64,000 bases of DNA from contig NZ_JAPZUB010000008.1 in the NCBI RefSeq assembly GCF_027533505.1, forward strand, positions 1 to 64,000, in the 5' to 3' direction. The DNA comes from Flavobacterium sp. (lineage in GTDB: Bacteria > Bacteroidota > Bacteroidia > Flavobacteriales > Flavobacteriaceae). The translations under genes and the position numbers were made by a program. The notes under the pieces were generated by a model. That model saw nothing but the letters and a program-made list of their open reading frames with translations. It was not told where the DNA came from and did no database searches. Below, piece by piece: positions 17,932 to 27,107 of the stretch (position 1 is the stretch's first letter; every line of letters starts with the position of its first letter).

Positions 17932-19086
17932 TTGAAAGTACTATTATTTTATCACGGAGGAAGTTTAAACCGCGGTTGCGAGGCTATCGTGCGTTCAGCC
18001 CTAGGTATTATTAAAAAAAGTATGCCCGAGGCGCACATTGGATTGGCCTCTATGGCTCCCGATACCGATCGCCTATTTGAGGGGACGCTCACGATTCATG
18101 ATGTGCGGCGAACCACCATAGCCAAGTATTCGCTTCCTTGGTTGAAAAGTGCTTTGTCCGTCAAGTTGTTTGGCGATGATTCGCCCATGCACCGTTACCA
18201 AAATGAGGCGTTGCTGGCCTTGATTCCGCAATACGATTTATTTTTGTCGATTGGTGGGGATAACTATTGTTACGGCGAGCAGCCTTGGTTGTATGTGGTA
18301 GACCGAGCAATCAAAAAAGCGGGAAAAAAATTAATTCTTTGGGGCGCATCGATAGGTCCGGAGGATTTGTCGCCGGCGAAGGTCGCCGACCTAAAGCAGT
18401 TTGATTTGGTATTGGTTCGGGAAACCCTTACCCAAGCCGCCTTGCAAGAAGCGGGGATTCCCAACGTACAATTATGTGCCGATGGGGCGTTTACCATGGA
18501 AAAAGAATTACTGCCCTTGCCCGAAGGCTGGTTGGAAGGAAATACGCTGGGATTCAATTACAGTCCCCTTGTGTGGCAACGCAATCCGCAATCGAAAGCA
18601 GCGGCTTTGGCGTTGGTGCAGCATATTTTAGCGACTACCGATATGGCTGTTTGTTTAACGCCCCACGTAATTATACCGGGGAATGATGATTATGCCGTTT
18701 TGGAAGAATTCAAATCGCATTTTTCATCCGAACCGCGGGTTATTTTATTGCCCAATACGCTCAATGCGATTCAATACAAGGGGTATATTGCCCGAATGCG
18801 CTTTTTTATTGGGGCACGAACTCATGCAACGATTGCGGCCTATTCCAATTTTGTGCCCACCTTAGTTTTGGGCTACAGTATCAAATCGAAAGGGATTGCC
18901 AAGGATTTATTTGGTTACGAACGCATGGTGTTGTCGATTGACCAGATTGCTGACACAGCCTTATTGATTGCACAATTTGATGCCTTACTTCGCGAAGAAC
19001 ATGAACTTCGTCAAGCGTTGACGCAACGTATTCCCGAAATTCAAGCGCTATCATGGTCGGCGGGTGATGCTTTGAAACGTTTATAA
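17932..19086 (+). CDS. polysaccharide pyruvyltransferase family protein
   Basis: This 384-aa protein of the polysaccharide pyruvyl transferase family (PF04230) forms pyruvate ketals on sugars using phosphoenolpyruvate. Visible features are YHGGSLNRGCEAIVRSALG at the N-terminus, LFLSIGGDNYCYG, LILWGASIGPE, LVLVRETLTQ and the C-terminal FFIGARTHATIAAYSN, the usual donor-binding region. The start is a TTG at 17932, two bases after the previous stop; no ATG is close. Some members of this family act as transferases for other donors, so ketal formation is likely but not certain. The result would be an acidic substituent on the glycan. Confidence 0.82.
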   Translation: MKVLLFYHGGSLNRGCEAIVRSALGIIKKSMPEAHIGLASMAPDTDRLFEGTLTIHDVRRTTIAKYSLPWLKSALSVKLFGDDSPMHRYQNEALLALIPQYDLFLSIGGDNYCYGEQPWLYVVDRAIKKAGKKLILWGASIGPEDLSPAKVADLKQFDLVLVRETLTQAALQEAGIPNVQLCADGAFTMEKELLPLPEGWLEGNTLGFNYSPLVWQRNPQSKAAALALVQHILATTDMAVCLTPHVIIPGNDDYAVLEEFKSHFSSEPRVILLPNTLNAIQYKGYIARMRFFIGARTHATIAAYSNFVPTLVLGYSIKSKGIAKDLFGYERMVLSIDQIADTALLIAQFDALLREEHELRQALTQRIPEIQALSWSAGDALKRL

Positions 19087-19087
19087 T

Positions 19088-20269
19088 ATGAAGAAAAAAC
19101 TACTGTTTATTATCCCTGGCTTGCACATGGGTGGCGCTGAAAAGGCCCTGGTTAACCTCTTGAAAAAGTTGGATAAGGAGCAGTATGCGCTTCATTTGTG
19201 GGTTTTTGACCCTTCTGGGGTATTGATGCACGAAGTACCCAAAGAAGTAAAAATTTGGGATGCAGGGGCGCGGTTTGCTCAATTTTCAAAAGGGTTTCTA
19301 CCGTCGGTACTGTATTGGTTGCTTCGTTTTCAGTGGCATCTCGTACTGCACCGTTTGCGTTTTACTTGGATTACCCAACGGCATTCTGTTAATCAAGCCG
19401 AGCAGTACAGTTGGAAAGCGCTTCGAAAATTTCTTACTCCCCCTTCGGATGCCTTTGATGTGGCCATCGGATTTTTGGAAAAAACCTCCATTTATGCCTG
19501 TGTCGATTGCATTACGGCTTCCAAAAAGATCGGATTCATTCGGGTGGATTATACCTTTTTGAATTTGGATAAAACCTTTGACGCGGCTTATTTTCAGCAA
19601 TTGGATTATTTGTGTGCCAACGGTAATTTGTCAGAAGCTGTTTTGCTTCGCGAGTTTCCATCCCTTCAAACGCGAATTCGGTGTGTTGAAAATGTGACGT
19701 TTCCCGAGACCATTTGTGAGCGTGCCCGGGCCGAAAAAGTGATTGATCCCAATGAAATCACCTTGGTCACTGTGGGACGATTGGAGGGGCAAAAAGGGTA
19801 TTTATTGGCCCTGGAGGCTTGTAAAATTTTGGTGGATCGGGGTATTCCCGTGCGTTGGTACATCATCGGGGAGGGAAGTGAACGGCAAAAGTTGGAACCC
19901 CAAATCGCCGCATATCAACTGCAAGACCATTTTATTTTGTTGGGACGTTTGGAAAATCCCTATCCCTATATGCAACAATGTTCGGTTTATGTGCAGACGT
20001 CATTGTACGAAGGCAAAAGCAATACCGTCAATGAAGCCAAGATTTTGAAAAAGCCCATTGTAGTCACCGATTTTGATGTAGTTTTTGAGCAAATTACCTC
20101 GGGCGTCAACGGAATCATTGTGGCCAAACATCCCGAAGCCATCGCCGAAGCCCTTATCGAAGTCTTGCAATCGCCTGAATTACAACAAAAGCTGACTTCC
20201 CAATTGGCGCAAGAAAGTCAGCGTTATGGTAATGAAATTGCACAGTTTACGGCTTTATTGACGCCCTAA
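19088..20269 (+). CDS. GT4 family glycosyltransferase
   Basis: This 393-aa GT-B enzyme of family GT4 has LLFIIPGLHMGGAEKALVNL (acceptor-side glycine-rich loop), LVTVGRLEGQKGYLLALEA (start of the donor domain), WYIIGEGSERQKLE and the catalytic EX7E segment in SLYEGKSNTVNEAKILKKPI. It is a retaining, cytoplasmic membrane-surface enzyme by family. It shares its layout with the next gene and the pair looks like a tandem duplication. Donor unknown. Confidence 0.88.
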   Translation: MKKKLLFIIPGLHMGGAEKALVNLLKKLDKEQYALHLWVFDPSGVLMHEVPKEVKIWDAGARFAQFSKGFLPSVLYWLLRFQWHLVLHRLRFTWITQRHSVNQAEQYSWKALRKFLTPPSDAFDVAIGFLEKTSIYACVDCITASKKIGFIRVDYTFLNLDKTFDAAYFQQLDYLCANGNLSEAVLLREFPSLQTRIRCVENVTFPETICERARAEKVIDPNEITLVTVGRLEGQKGYLLALEACKILVDRGIPVRWYIIGEGSERQKLEPQIAAYQLQDHFILLGRLENPYPYMQQCSVYVQTSLYEGKSNTVNEAKILKKPIVVTDFDVVFEQITSGVNGIIVAKHPEAIAEALIEVLQSPELQQKLTSQLAQESQRYGNEIAQFTALLTP

Positions 20270-20287
20270 TTTTTTTGATAAAAAGCG

Positions 20288-20296
20288 TAATTTTAT
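20288..20296 (+). promoter_or_regulatory. weak -7-like box upstream of 20312
   Basis: TAATTTTAT in the 42-base gap before the ATG at 20312 has the TAnnTTT core of the Bacteroidota -7 element but lacks the final G. The gap itself is unusual in this overlapping gene string, which is the main reason to list it. Confidence 0.28.
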
Positions 20297-20311
20297 GAAT
20301 CAAATCTAAGT

Positions 20312-21508
20312 ATGCGGAAAAAGAGAGTATTGTTTGTGATCAATAATTTATCGGCCGGTGGCGCTGAAAAAGCCTTAGTCTCTTTACTTCACGAATGGGA
20401 TTATGCGCGCTATGACGTTGATTTGTTGTTGTTTTCGCCTACGGGTTTGTTTTTGGATCAAGTCCCCGATGCCGTGCGCTTGCTCCCCGCACCCAAAGCC
20501 TTTCGTTTTTTTGACATGCCCATCACCCAAGTGTTGCGCCATGCGTTGACTCACTTTGATTTTGCTCCTTTGTGGGCACGTTTGCGCATGAAGAACGCTT
20601 TGCGCGGATCGTATCCCGCCACGGTGCGGGAGCAATTGACTTGGCCGTGTATCGCTCCGGTCATTCCAGCGTTGGACGAACCCTACGATGCCGCCATTGC
20701 TTATTTGCAAAAAACGCCCATTTATTACATTGTAGATAAGGTTGAGGCACCGGTGAAGATTGGGTTTATCCATAACGATTACCAGCATTTACAACTCCGT
20801 GCGGGATTAGATCGACCCTATTTTGCGCAATTGCAGGTCTTGGCTTCGATTTCGGAATCGTGTGTACACATTTTAAAAGAAACCTTTCCCGATCTTGCCT
20901 CACGCATTCATTTGAAATACAATATGATTTCAAAATCGATGATTCAACGTTTGGCGGAAGCCCCCATAACGGAGGATTTCGATGGCCTTACGGTAGTAAG
21001 TATTGGACGCTTACAATCGCAAAAAGCATTTGATCAGGCCATTGATAGTTGTGCTCTATTGGTCGCCAAAGGGTATCGCTTTCGGTGGTATATTATCGGA
21101 GAAGGTCCCGATCGCCCTATGCTCGAAGAAAAAATTAAAGCCCAAGGTTTGGAACAGGTTTTTATCCTTTTGGGGTTACGGGCTAATCCCTATCCCTATT
21201 TGCAAAAGGCTACGGTTTATGCCCAACCTTCGCGTTATGAAGGCAAGTCTATTGCCATAGACGAGGCCAAAGTTTTAGGCAAACCTATTGTGGTTACTAA
21301 TTATCCCTCGGCGCGCGATCAAATTACCCATCGGGTCAACGGACTCATCGTGGATATGTCTGCTGAGGCGGTCGCTGCAACCCTAGCGCAATTGTTGGAC
21401 GATGCTGCGTTACGTTCACAACTTACGGAAAACCTTCGGCAGGAAGCTTCGGTGGGAAAAGAAGAACTTACTAAATTGTACCACTGGATAGAAAACGCTA
21501 CCCTATGA
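20312..21508 (+). CDS. GT4 family glycosyltransferase (tandem paralogue)
   Basis: This 398-aa GT4 enzyme has VLFVINNLSAGGAEKALVSL, VVSIGRLQSQKAFDQAID, WYIIGEGPDRPMLEE and the EX7E segment RYEGKSIAIDEAKVLGKPI. It parallels the preceding protein along its whole length, including the shared YLQKTPIYYIVD versus FLEKTSIYACVD stretch, so the two are tandem duplicates that have diverged. The stop overlaps the hydrolase start as ATGA. Donor unknown. Confidence 0.88.
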   Translation: MRKKRVLFVINNLSAGGAEKALVSLLHEWDYARYDVDLLLFSPTGLFLDQVPDAVRLLPAPKAFRFFDMPITQVLRHALTHFDFAPLWARLRMKNALRGSYPATVREQLTWPCIAPVIPALDEPYDAAIAYLQKTPIYYIVDKVEAPVKIGFIHNDYQHLQLRAGLDRPYFAQLQVLASISESCVHILKETFPDLASRIHLKYNMISKSMIQRLAEAPITEDFDGLTVVSIGRLQSQKAFDQAIDSCALLVAKGYRFRWYIIGEGPDRPMLEEKIKAQGLEQVFILLGLRANPYPYLQKATVYAQPSRYEGKSIAIDEAKVLGKPIVVTNYPSARDQITHRVNGLIVDMSAEAVAATLAQLLDDAALRSQLTENLRQEASVGKEELTKLYHWIENATL

Positions 21509-22668
21509 TGCTTCTTTTTTGTATATTCCTCGCTATTGCGATGGTTTTTCTCGCGGTCGATGCGTTTCACCATGGGTATGTGTGGCAAAGTCGTATCAAA
21601 ATTGGACGCTTACACGATGCCCAACAATGGCAAGAAGCGGTAAAAAAACGCGCCTTACGTTGGTTATACCATACCCCCACGGCCAAATTGACCGATCAGA
21701 GTCGTTTGATTTTGTGGGATATGCTTCGGGGCAATTATTCGCGTTCGACGATACAAGTTTGGCAAAAAGCCTCCTTGTTGATTGGGTTGACCGATGTGGC
21801 CGAGCGTACCCACGACAAGGCATTGCAAGCCGAACTTACCCGTTTTGTAGCGGGGTTGTTTACGGCCCATGGCACTTGGAAGAATCCTCCGCAAGAATCG
21901 GATTGGATTATGTTGTCTCATGCGGTGATTCGTATCCCGTGGATGGATGTCACACGCTATCAGCCTGCCTTTCAAGAGTCGTTGGCGTTATTGTATTCGC
22001 TGCAAGGAGATGATGGTACCATTGCCTATAAGGCGCATATGCGGGGGTATCGTTTTGTCGATACGATTGGATTTATCTGTCCATTTTTGGCCCTTTACGC
22101 CCAAAAGTTTAACGATGAAAAAGCGCTTACTTTAGCGCTTGACCAATGGGGATTGTTCTACCAATATGGGATGATGCCGGGCGGGGGCATACCTTGCCAT
22201 ACCTATCATGTGGCCACCAAAATTCCGGTGGGACTCTTTGGTTGGGGTCGTGGATTGGGTTGGTATAGCTATGGTTTAGTGGAATTATACCATGCTTTAC
22301 CCGAAGGACATGCGCGAAAGCAAGAACTCGAAAAGGCGTTGCGTGCTTTAGTGGAAGCAGCGTTACCTTTTCAGCAGGCCGATGGGAGTTGGAACTGGTT
22401 GCTTTTTGACGCGAAAGCCCGAAAAGATTCTTCCATTACTGCGGTCATGGGGTGGACGCTCACACATTTGCCCTCTTCCTTACAAACGGAGGCGACCGCA
22501 AAAGCAGCTGCATTGTCCCGTCGCTATTTACAAAAAGTGACCCGTCGTGACGGGGCCATTGATTTTTCACAAGGGGATACCAAAGGCATCGGGGTGTATG
22601 CCCAAACCTTTGAGGTATTGCCCTTTACACAAGGGTTTGCGTTGCGTATTCCGTTACAGTTAACATGA
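21505..22668 (+). CDS. GH88/GH105-type glycoside hydrolase with N-terminal membrane anchor
   Basis: This 387-aa protein has one N-terminal hydrophobic helix (residues 3-18) and then an alpha/alpha barrel of the unsaturated glucuronyl/rhamnogalacturonyl hydrolase family (PF07470, YteR-like). Supporting features are FVDTIGFICPFLALYA with the likely catalytic Asp186, WGRGLGW (247-253) and ADGSWNWLLFD. Family enzymes remove a 4,5-unsaturated uronic acid from the non-reducing end left by a polysaccharide lyase. It lies between two glycosyltransferases with 4-base overlaps on both sides, an odd place for a catabolic enzyme. It might trim or edit the glycan at the membrane. No lyase gene was seen in the window. 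Confidence 0.72.
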   Translation: MMLLFCIFLAIAMVFLAVDAFHHGYVWQSRIKIGRLHDAQQWQEAVKKRALRWLYHTPTAKLTDQSRLILWDMLRGNYSRSTIQVWQKASLLIGLTDVAERTHDKALQAELTRFVAGLFTAHGTWKNPPQESDWIMLSHAVIRIPWMDVTRYQPAFQESLALLYSLQGDDGTIAYKAHMRGYRFVDTIGFICPFLALYAQKFNDEKALTLALDQWGLFYQYGMMPGGGIPCHTYHVATKIPVGLFGWGRGLGWYSYGLVELYHALPEGHARKQELEKALRALVEAALPFQQADGSWNWLLFDAKARKDSSITAVMGWTLTHLPSSLQTEATAKAAALSRRYLQKVTRRDGAIDFSQGDTKGIGVYAQTFEVLPFTQGFALRIPLQLT

Positions 22669-23786
22669 TGCGCATTCTTTACATCACCAACGGTATTGAC
22701 GGTTCGGGCGGACTTGAGCGGGTCCTTTCGTTGAAAGCCTCGTGGTTGGCTGATACGAAAGGCTATGAAGTACATGTTTTAGTGCTCAATGGGGCTTATC
22801 AACAGCCGTTTTTTTCCTTCAGTCCGAAGATTATTTTTCATTCGATTGCTGTAGGTGGAAATCCATTTGCTTATTGGCGTGCCTATTCCAAAGGTTTGGT
22901 TGCTACAGTGAAAGCCATTCAACCCCAACTCATTTTGGTGTGTGATGATGGTCTTAAAGCATTTTTTTTACCGTTATTCTTAAAAAAGTATGCGCCGCTT
23001 ATCTATGAACGTCATGTTTCTCGCACGGTATTTATAGGCACACAAAAAGGACTGTTACCCCGAATTGTAAAGGGTGTTCAAGCCCGACTCATCACTTGTT
23101 TGGCGACACGTTTTGATCGTTTTGTGGTGTTGACATCCAGTAATCGTAAGGAATGGCCTCTGTCAAATTTGACCGTAATTCCCAACCCGTTGCCCTTTTA
23201 TCCTGAGTCGGTCGCGGCGCAACGGGAAAAGGTCGTCTTGGCGGTAGGGAAGCAATCGTATCAAAAAGGGTATGATTTATTGGTGCAGGCTTGGGCCCAA
23301 ATTGCCGCTGATTTTCCCGATTGGCGTTTGGAAGTCTATGGCAAATTGGACCCAAATCAAGGGTTGGAATCGCTGGCGAAAACTTTGCAAGTGGATGCTT
23401 CGGTACATTTTTTTCCTCCTCAAAAAAATATAAGTGCGCAGTATCAAAAGGCTTCTCTTTATGTGATGTCTTCCCGCTACGAAGGATTTGGTATGGTGTT
23501 GATTGAGGCCATGGCGCATGGACTGCCCTGTGTTACTTTTGATTGTCCGCATGGACCTGGCGATTTGGTGCAACACGAAACCACGGGTTTGGTCATTCCC
23601 TCGGGCGATGTAGCTGCCTTGGCGCAAGGCATGGCTCGATTGATGGCCGATGCTTCTTTACGTGAGTCTTGGGGAACAACCGCGCGAGCCGATGTTACAA
23701 ACTATGCTATGGAGACCGTGGGGCAGCAATGGATTGCCTTATTTGAAACCGTAGTTGGCGCTAGAAATTTTCACAAAAAAGGATAA
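22665..23786 (+). CDS. GT4 family glycosyltransferase
   Basis: This 373-aa GT4 enzyme has ITNGIDGSGGLERVLSLKAS near the start, VVLAVGKQSYQKGYDLLVQA and the EX7E segment SRYEGFGMVLIEAMAHGLP, followed by CPHGPGDLV. The glycine-rich GGLERV start and the ending resemble galactosyl- and GalNAc-type GT4 enzymes of capsule loci. It overlaps the hydrolase by four bases. It is similar in plan to the following gene (GGIEKV start). Confidence 0.86.
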   Translation: MMRILYITNGIDGSGGLERVLSLKASWLADTKGYEVHVLVLNGAYQQPFFSFSPKIIFHSIAVGGNPFAYWRAYSKGLVATVKAIQPQLILVCDDGLKAFFLPLFLKKYAPLIYERHVSRTVFIGTQKGLLPRIVKGVQARLITCLATRFDRFVVLTSSNRKEWPLSNLTVIPNPLPFYPESVAAQREKVVLAVGKQSYQKGYDLLVQAWAQIAADFPDWRLEVYGKLDPNQGLESLAKTLQVDASVHFFPPQKNISAQYQKASLYVMSSRYEGFGMVLIEAMAHGLPCVTFDCPHGPGDLVQHETTGLVIPSGDVAALAQGMARLMADASLRESWGTTARADVTNYAMETVGQQWIALFETVVGARNFHKKG

Positions 23787-23787
23787 A

Positions 23788-24894
23788 ATGAAGGTGCTTT
23801 TTACGACAGATCAAATTTATAAACACGGAGGCATTGAAAAAGTGATGGCACTCAAGGCTAATTATTTTGCCCGTGATTTGGGGTATTCGGTTTCGATTCT
23901 TACCACCGAGCAAATGGGTAAAGCGCCATGTTATCCCTTAGACCCTTCGATTAGCCTCGTTGATTTGGGGGTCAATTATGTGCGTCACCAATCGTATTTT
24001 CATCCGGTTAATATTTTTCGGGTGTTTTCACATTATCGCCGTTGGCGTAAAGTCATGCAAAATCTCACTCCCGATGTAGTGGTAGTTTGTAATTATGCTT
24101 TTGATTTTTTCTGGACCCCATTGTGCGTGCCTCCACGGGTGAAAACCTTTAAAGAATACCATTCTTCCCGTTTTTATTATCATCAAAATCGCCAAAAAGC
24201 CGCTGTTTTTCGTCGTTTATGGGATCGATTTTACGGCTATTTTGAATCGAAATATACCCAAGTTGTGGTGTTGAATCCGGATGAAGTAGCGTTTTATCCC
24301 CAAGCACAAACGGTTGTGATTCCCAACCCCATGGCGCGTTTCCCTCAACAAGCCGCACTTACGGCTACAAAGGCTGTAGCTGCGGGTCGTATTGCCCCGG
24401 TGAAAGGCTTTGAGCGCATGATTGCTCTGTGGCGTGACGTTGTAGTGAAGCATCCGGAGTGGCAATTGGATATTTATGGAGAAGGGGAACCCGACTATAT
24501 AGCCCAGTTACGTCAGTTGATTCAACACCATCAGTTGGAGCAGCATGTATTTTTTAAAACCCCTGTACCGAGTTTGCAACCTGTTTTGTTGGATTACTCC
24601 TTTTATCTAATGACGTCATGGACCGAGTGTTTTCCTATGGTTTTGTTGGAAGCGTTGAGTGTTGGTTTGCCGATTTTGACTTACGATGCTCCCACTGGGC
24701 CACGTCATATAGTTACTCATGCAGCCGATGGATTGTTGGCGCCCGATGGCGATAGTGCTGCTATGCTTAAAAATATTACTTTTGTGATTGCTAATGCCCA
24801 AGAACGGCAGGCTATGGGAGCGCGCGCCTACCAGCATAGTAGCCGTTTTGAATTGCCCATTGTCATGGCTTCTTGGCAAGCCTTAATCGAATAA
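23788..24894 (+). CDS. GT4 family glycosyltransferase
   Basis: This 368-aa GT4 enzyme opens MKVLFTTDQIYKHGGIEKVM at the ATG at 23788, one base after the previous stop; an in-frame start at 23755 would add 11 residues unlike the family. The donor domain begins AAGRIAPVKGFERMI and the EX7E region is WTECFPMVLLEALSVGLP, then TYDAPTGPRHIV. Together with 22665-23786 it forms a second tandem GT4 pair. Donor unknown. Confidence 0.86.
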   Translation: MKVLFTTDQIYKHGGIEKVMALKANYFARDLGYSVSILTTEQMGKAPCYPLDPSISLVDLGVNYVRHQSYFHPVNIFRVFSHYRRWRKVMQNLTPDVVVVCNYAFDFFWTPLCVPPRVKTFKEYHSSRFYYHQNRQKAAVFRRLWDRFYGYFESKYTQVVVLNPDEVAFYPQAQTVVIPNPMARFPQQAALTATKAVAAGRIAPVKGFERMIALWRDVVVKHPEWQLDIYGEGEPDYIAQLRQLIQHHQLEQHVFFKTPVPSLQPVLLDYSFYLMTSWTECFPMVLLEALSVGLPILTYDAPTGPRHIVTHAADGLLAPDGDSAAMLKNITFVIANAQERQAMGARAYQHSSRFELPIVMASWQALIE

Positions 24895-24907
24895 AAAAAG
24901 AAATTTC

Positions 24908-25999
24908 TTGAATACACTTGTTCCGTTACCGATATACACCGACCTGTTTTACCATTTTACTTTGGTGATTTGTATTCTTGTGATTTTCAATTGTTTTACC
25001 CGTGATTTAGCCCTTACATCCAATCGAAAGTTTATATCAGGGATGGCTTTTCTTGTCTTTGCGTTGGTGCTGTTGCACATGGGTTTACGTCCTGTCAACT
25101 ACCGGTTTGGAGACATGATGGTATATAATGCAGAGTTTGTAAATTTAATGCGAGGTAATCCTCCAAAGGGTGAGGTTGAATTTTTGTTCCAGAATTTGAT
25201 GGAGATTTTAGCAAAATTTAAGTCTCCTGAACTTTTCTTTTTTACTTGTACCGCGCTGTATATTACCCCATTGTATTATGCTAGTAAACGTATTTTTTTA
25301 GATTATTGGGGCTATGCCTTTTTGATGTTGGTGTTTTCGTTTTCGTTCTGGTCGTATGGGGTTAATGGGATTCGTAATGGGATTGCAGGATCGATTTTTA
25401 TTTTGGCACTTTCACAAAAAACTATAGTAAAGAAAGCGCTCTGGTTTTTAATTGCCTTGTTGTTTCACAAGTCGATGTTATTGCCTTTGATGGGATACCT
25501 GGCTTTTACATTGGTTAAAAATGTGAAATTGTATTTTTTGTTTTGGTTGTTTTGTATTCCTTTATCCTTAGTATTGGGAAGTGTTTTGGAAAGTTTCTTT
25601 TTAAGTGTAGGCTTTGTCGACGATCAGAAACTTTCGATTTATTTAGGTGATGTGAACGAGTTAAATGAGGGTGTAGAATTAAAAGTAGGATTTCGTTGGG
25701 ACTTTTTGCTATTTAGTGCCTTACCGGTCATTTCTGGGGCCTATTTTATTTTTAAACAAAAAATTCAAGATGTTATATTTCAACAACTCACAGCCCTTTA
25801 TTTGTTTGCTAATGGCTTTTGGATTTTGATTATACGTGCCAACTATTCCAATCGATTTGCCTATTTGTCTTGGTTTTTAATGGGTATCATTTTAATCTTT
25901 CCTTTAATAAAATATAAGTTTTTTAAAAATCAAAACTCAGTGGTTGCATGCGTGATTTTGTTCTATTTTTTATTTGGATATTTGTTGAACATAATATGA
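24908..25999 (+). CDS. EpsG/Wzy-type polysaccharide polymerase
   Basis: This is a 363-aa membrane protein with about nine to ten helices. It has the EpsG-family (PF14897) signature SYGVNGIRNGIAGSIFILAL and the preceding outer loop with RFGDMMVYNAEF. Family members polymerise lipid-linked repeat units in the periplasm, like Wzy. The start is a TTG at 24908. It is more AT-rich than its glycosyltransferase neighbours, as polymerase genes often are. A polymerase implies a Wzx-dependent branch, yet no flippase gene was found in this window. Alternative: a membrane O-antigen ligase. Confidence 0.75.
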   Translation: MNTLVPLPIYTDLFYHFTLVICILVIFNCFTRDLALTSNRKFISGMAFLVFALVLLHMGLRPVNYRFGDMMVYNAEFVNLMRGNPPKGEVEFLFQNLMEILAKFKSPELFFFTCTALYITPLYYASKRIFLDYWGYAFLMLVFSFSFWSYGVNGIRNGIAGSIFILALSQKTIVKKALWFLIALLFHKSMLLPLMGYLAFTLVKNVKLYFLFWLFCIPLSLVLGSVLESFFLSVGFVDDQKLSIYLGDVNELNEGVELKVGFRWDFLLFSALPVISGAYFIFKQKIQDVIFQQLTALYLFANGFWILIIRANYSNRFAYLSWFLMGIILIFPLIKYKFFKNQNSVVACVILFYFLFGYLLNII

Positions 26000-26042
26000 A
26001 GTTTATTTGAGAATAGTTTTAATTTTCAGCAATTTAAAATAA

Positions 26043-27107
26043 ATGAAAAACTTTAATAACCCAAGAATTAGCGTAATTGTACCCATCTATAATACTGAAA
26101 AGTATTTAGCTAAATGTATAAAATCAATATTAAATCAAACGTATAAAAATTTCGAGTTGTTGCTAATAATTGATGGTTCGCCTGATATGTCTTTAGAGAT
26201 TTGTGAAAAATTCGAAGAAAAAGACAATCGAATTATCATAATTAACAAAGCAAATGAAGGTTTAGAAAAAACAAGAAGGGTTGGAATACTTCATTCAAAA
26301 GGTGAATACATAACGCATGTTGATTCTGATGATTGGTTACATAAAACGGCATTAGAAAAAATGATTATTGCCGCGGATAGTTCAAAAGCTGATATTGTTA
26401 TTGCTAAATATTTTCGTGTAATGGATAGATACGGAGTCTTTCAAAAAGCCTCTCCTTATAATATCCCTAACGATTTAATTCTTGATAGTCAAAGTTTTAT
26501 CAGGGATTATTTTATCGGATTTTTTGGTGTTAATAGATTTTCAATTTCAATGTGGGCTAAACTTTACAAGAAATCATTTATTGATAAAATTGAAATTACA
26601 ATCGGTGGATTTGATTTGGGCGAGGATTTGAATTATAATATTCAGGTTTTTCCCAAGGCCAATATAATCCATTTTATTGACTCGCCGATATATTTTTATC
26701 GATTTGGTGGTATGACTACAAAGCTTAATGAAAAAATTATTGAGTCTGCTCTTAGCATGTTTAATTTAAAGAAAAAAATGATTGTTGAATATAACAAACC
26801 AGAATATAATAAATGGATTATTATTGAAATGGTAAATTATATTAAATCATTTGTAAAAATGATGATTGAATATAAAAGAAACGATCCAGTTTTTATAAAT
26901 ACATCTTTAAATGAATTATTTAGTCGACCAGAAATTTATGATGTGATTGAATATAGTCGAAATCTAGAAAATTTTAAAAACGATAATTTTGTTAAGGCAT
27001 TACAACGTCAGGACATTGACACTATGTTAGAAATTCAGGCTGTTGTTTATAAAAAAGAGAAATTTAGAAAGTCTTTAATTAGAACTGTTTCAAATTGTCT
27101 AAAATAA
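26043..27107 (+). CDS. GT2 family glycosyltransferase (AT-rich)
   Basis: This 354-aa GT2 enzyme has ISVIVPIYNTEKYLAKCIKS, IIDGSPDMSLEICEKFEEKD, the DxD-type HVDSDDWLHKTAL, and GGFDLGEDLNYNIQVF on the acceptor side. Base composition is far more AT-rich than the genes on both sides, with many AAA, ATT and TTT codons. This points to recent transfer, possibly together with the polymerase before it. A 43-base gap precedes it with no convincing promoter. Confidence 0.85.
   Translation: MKNFNNPRISVIVPIYNTEKYLAKCIKSILNQTYKNFELLLIIDGSPDMSLEICEKFEEKDNRIIIINKANEGLEKTRRVGILHSKGEYITHVDSDDWLHKTALEKMIIAADSSKADIVIAKYFRVMDRYGVFQKASPYNIPNDLILDSQSFIRDYFIGFFGVNRFSISMWAKLYKKSFIDKIEITIGGFDLGEDLNYNIQVFPKANIIHFIDSPIYFYRFGGMTTKLNEKIIESALSMFNLKKKMIVEYNKPEYNKWIIIEMVNYIKSFVKMMIEYKRNDPVFINTSLNELFSRPEIYDVIEYSRNLENFKNDNFVKALQRQDIDTMLEIQAVVYKKEKFRKSLIRTVSNCLK

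Noticed and set aside
21519..22013. 164-codon + strand frame inside the GH88/GH105-type gene
   Set aside because: It overlaps the hydrolase, whose catalytic motifs run through the region in the other frame. There is no start context or family similarity.
26000..26042. Promoter before the AT-rich GT2 gene
   Set aside because: TTTATTTG lacks the required TA at the start of the -7 element, and such AT-rich sequence produces near matches by chance.
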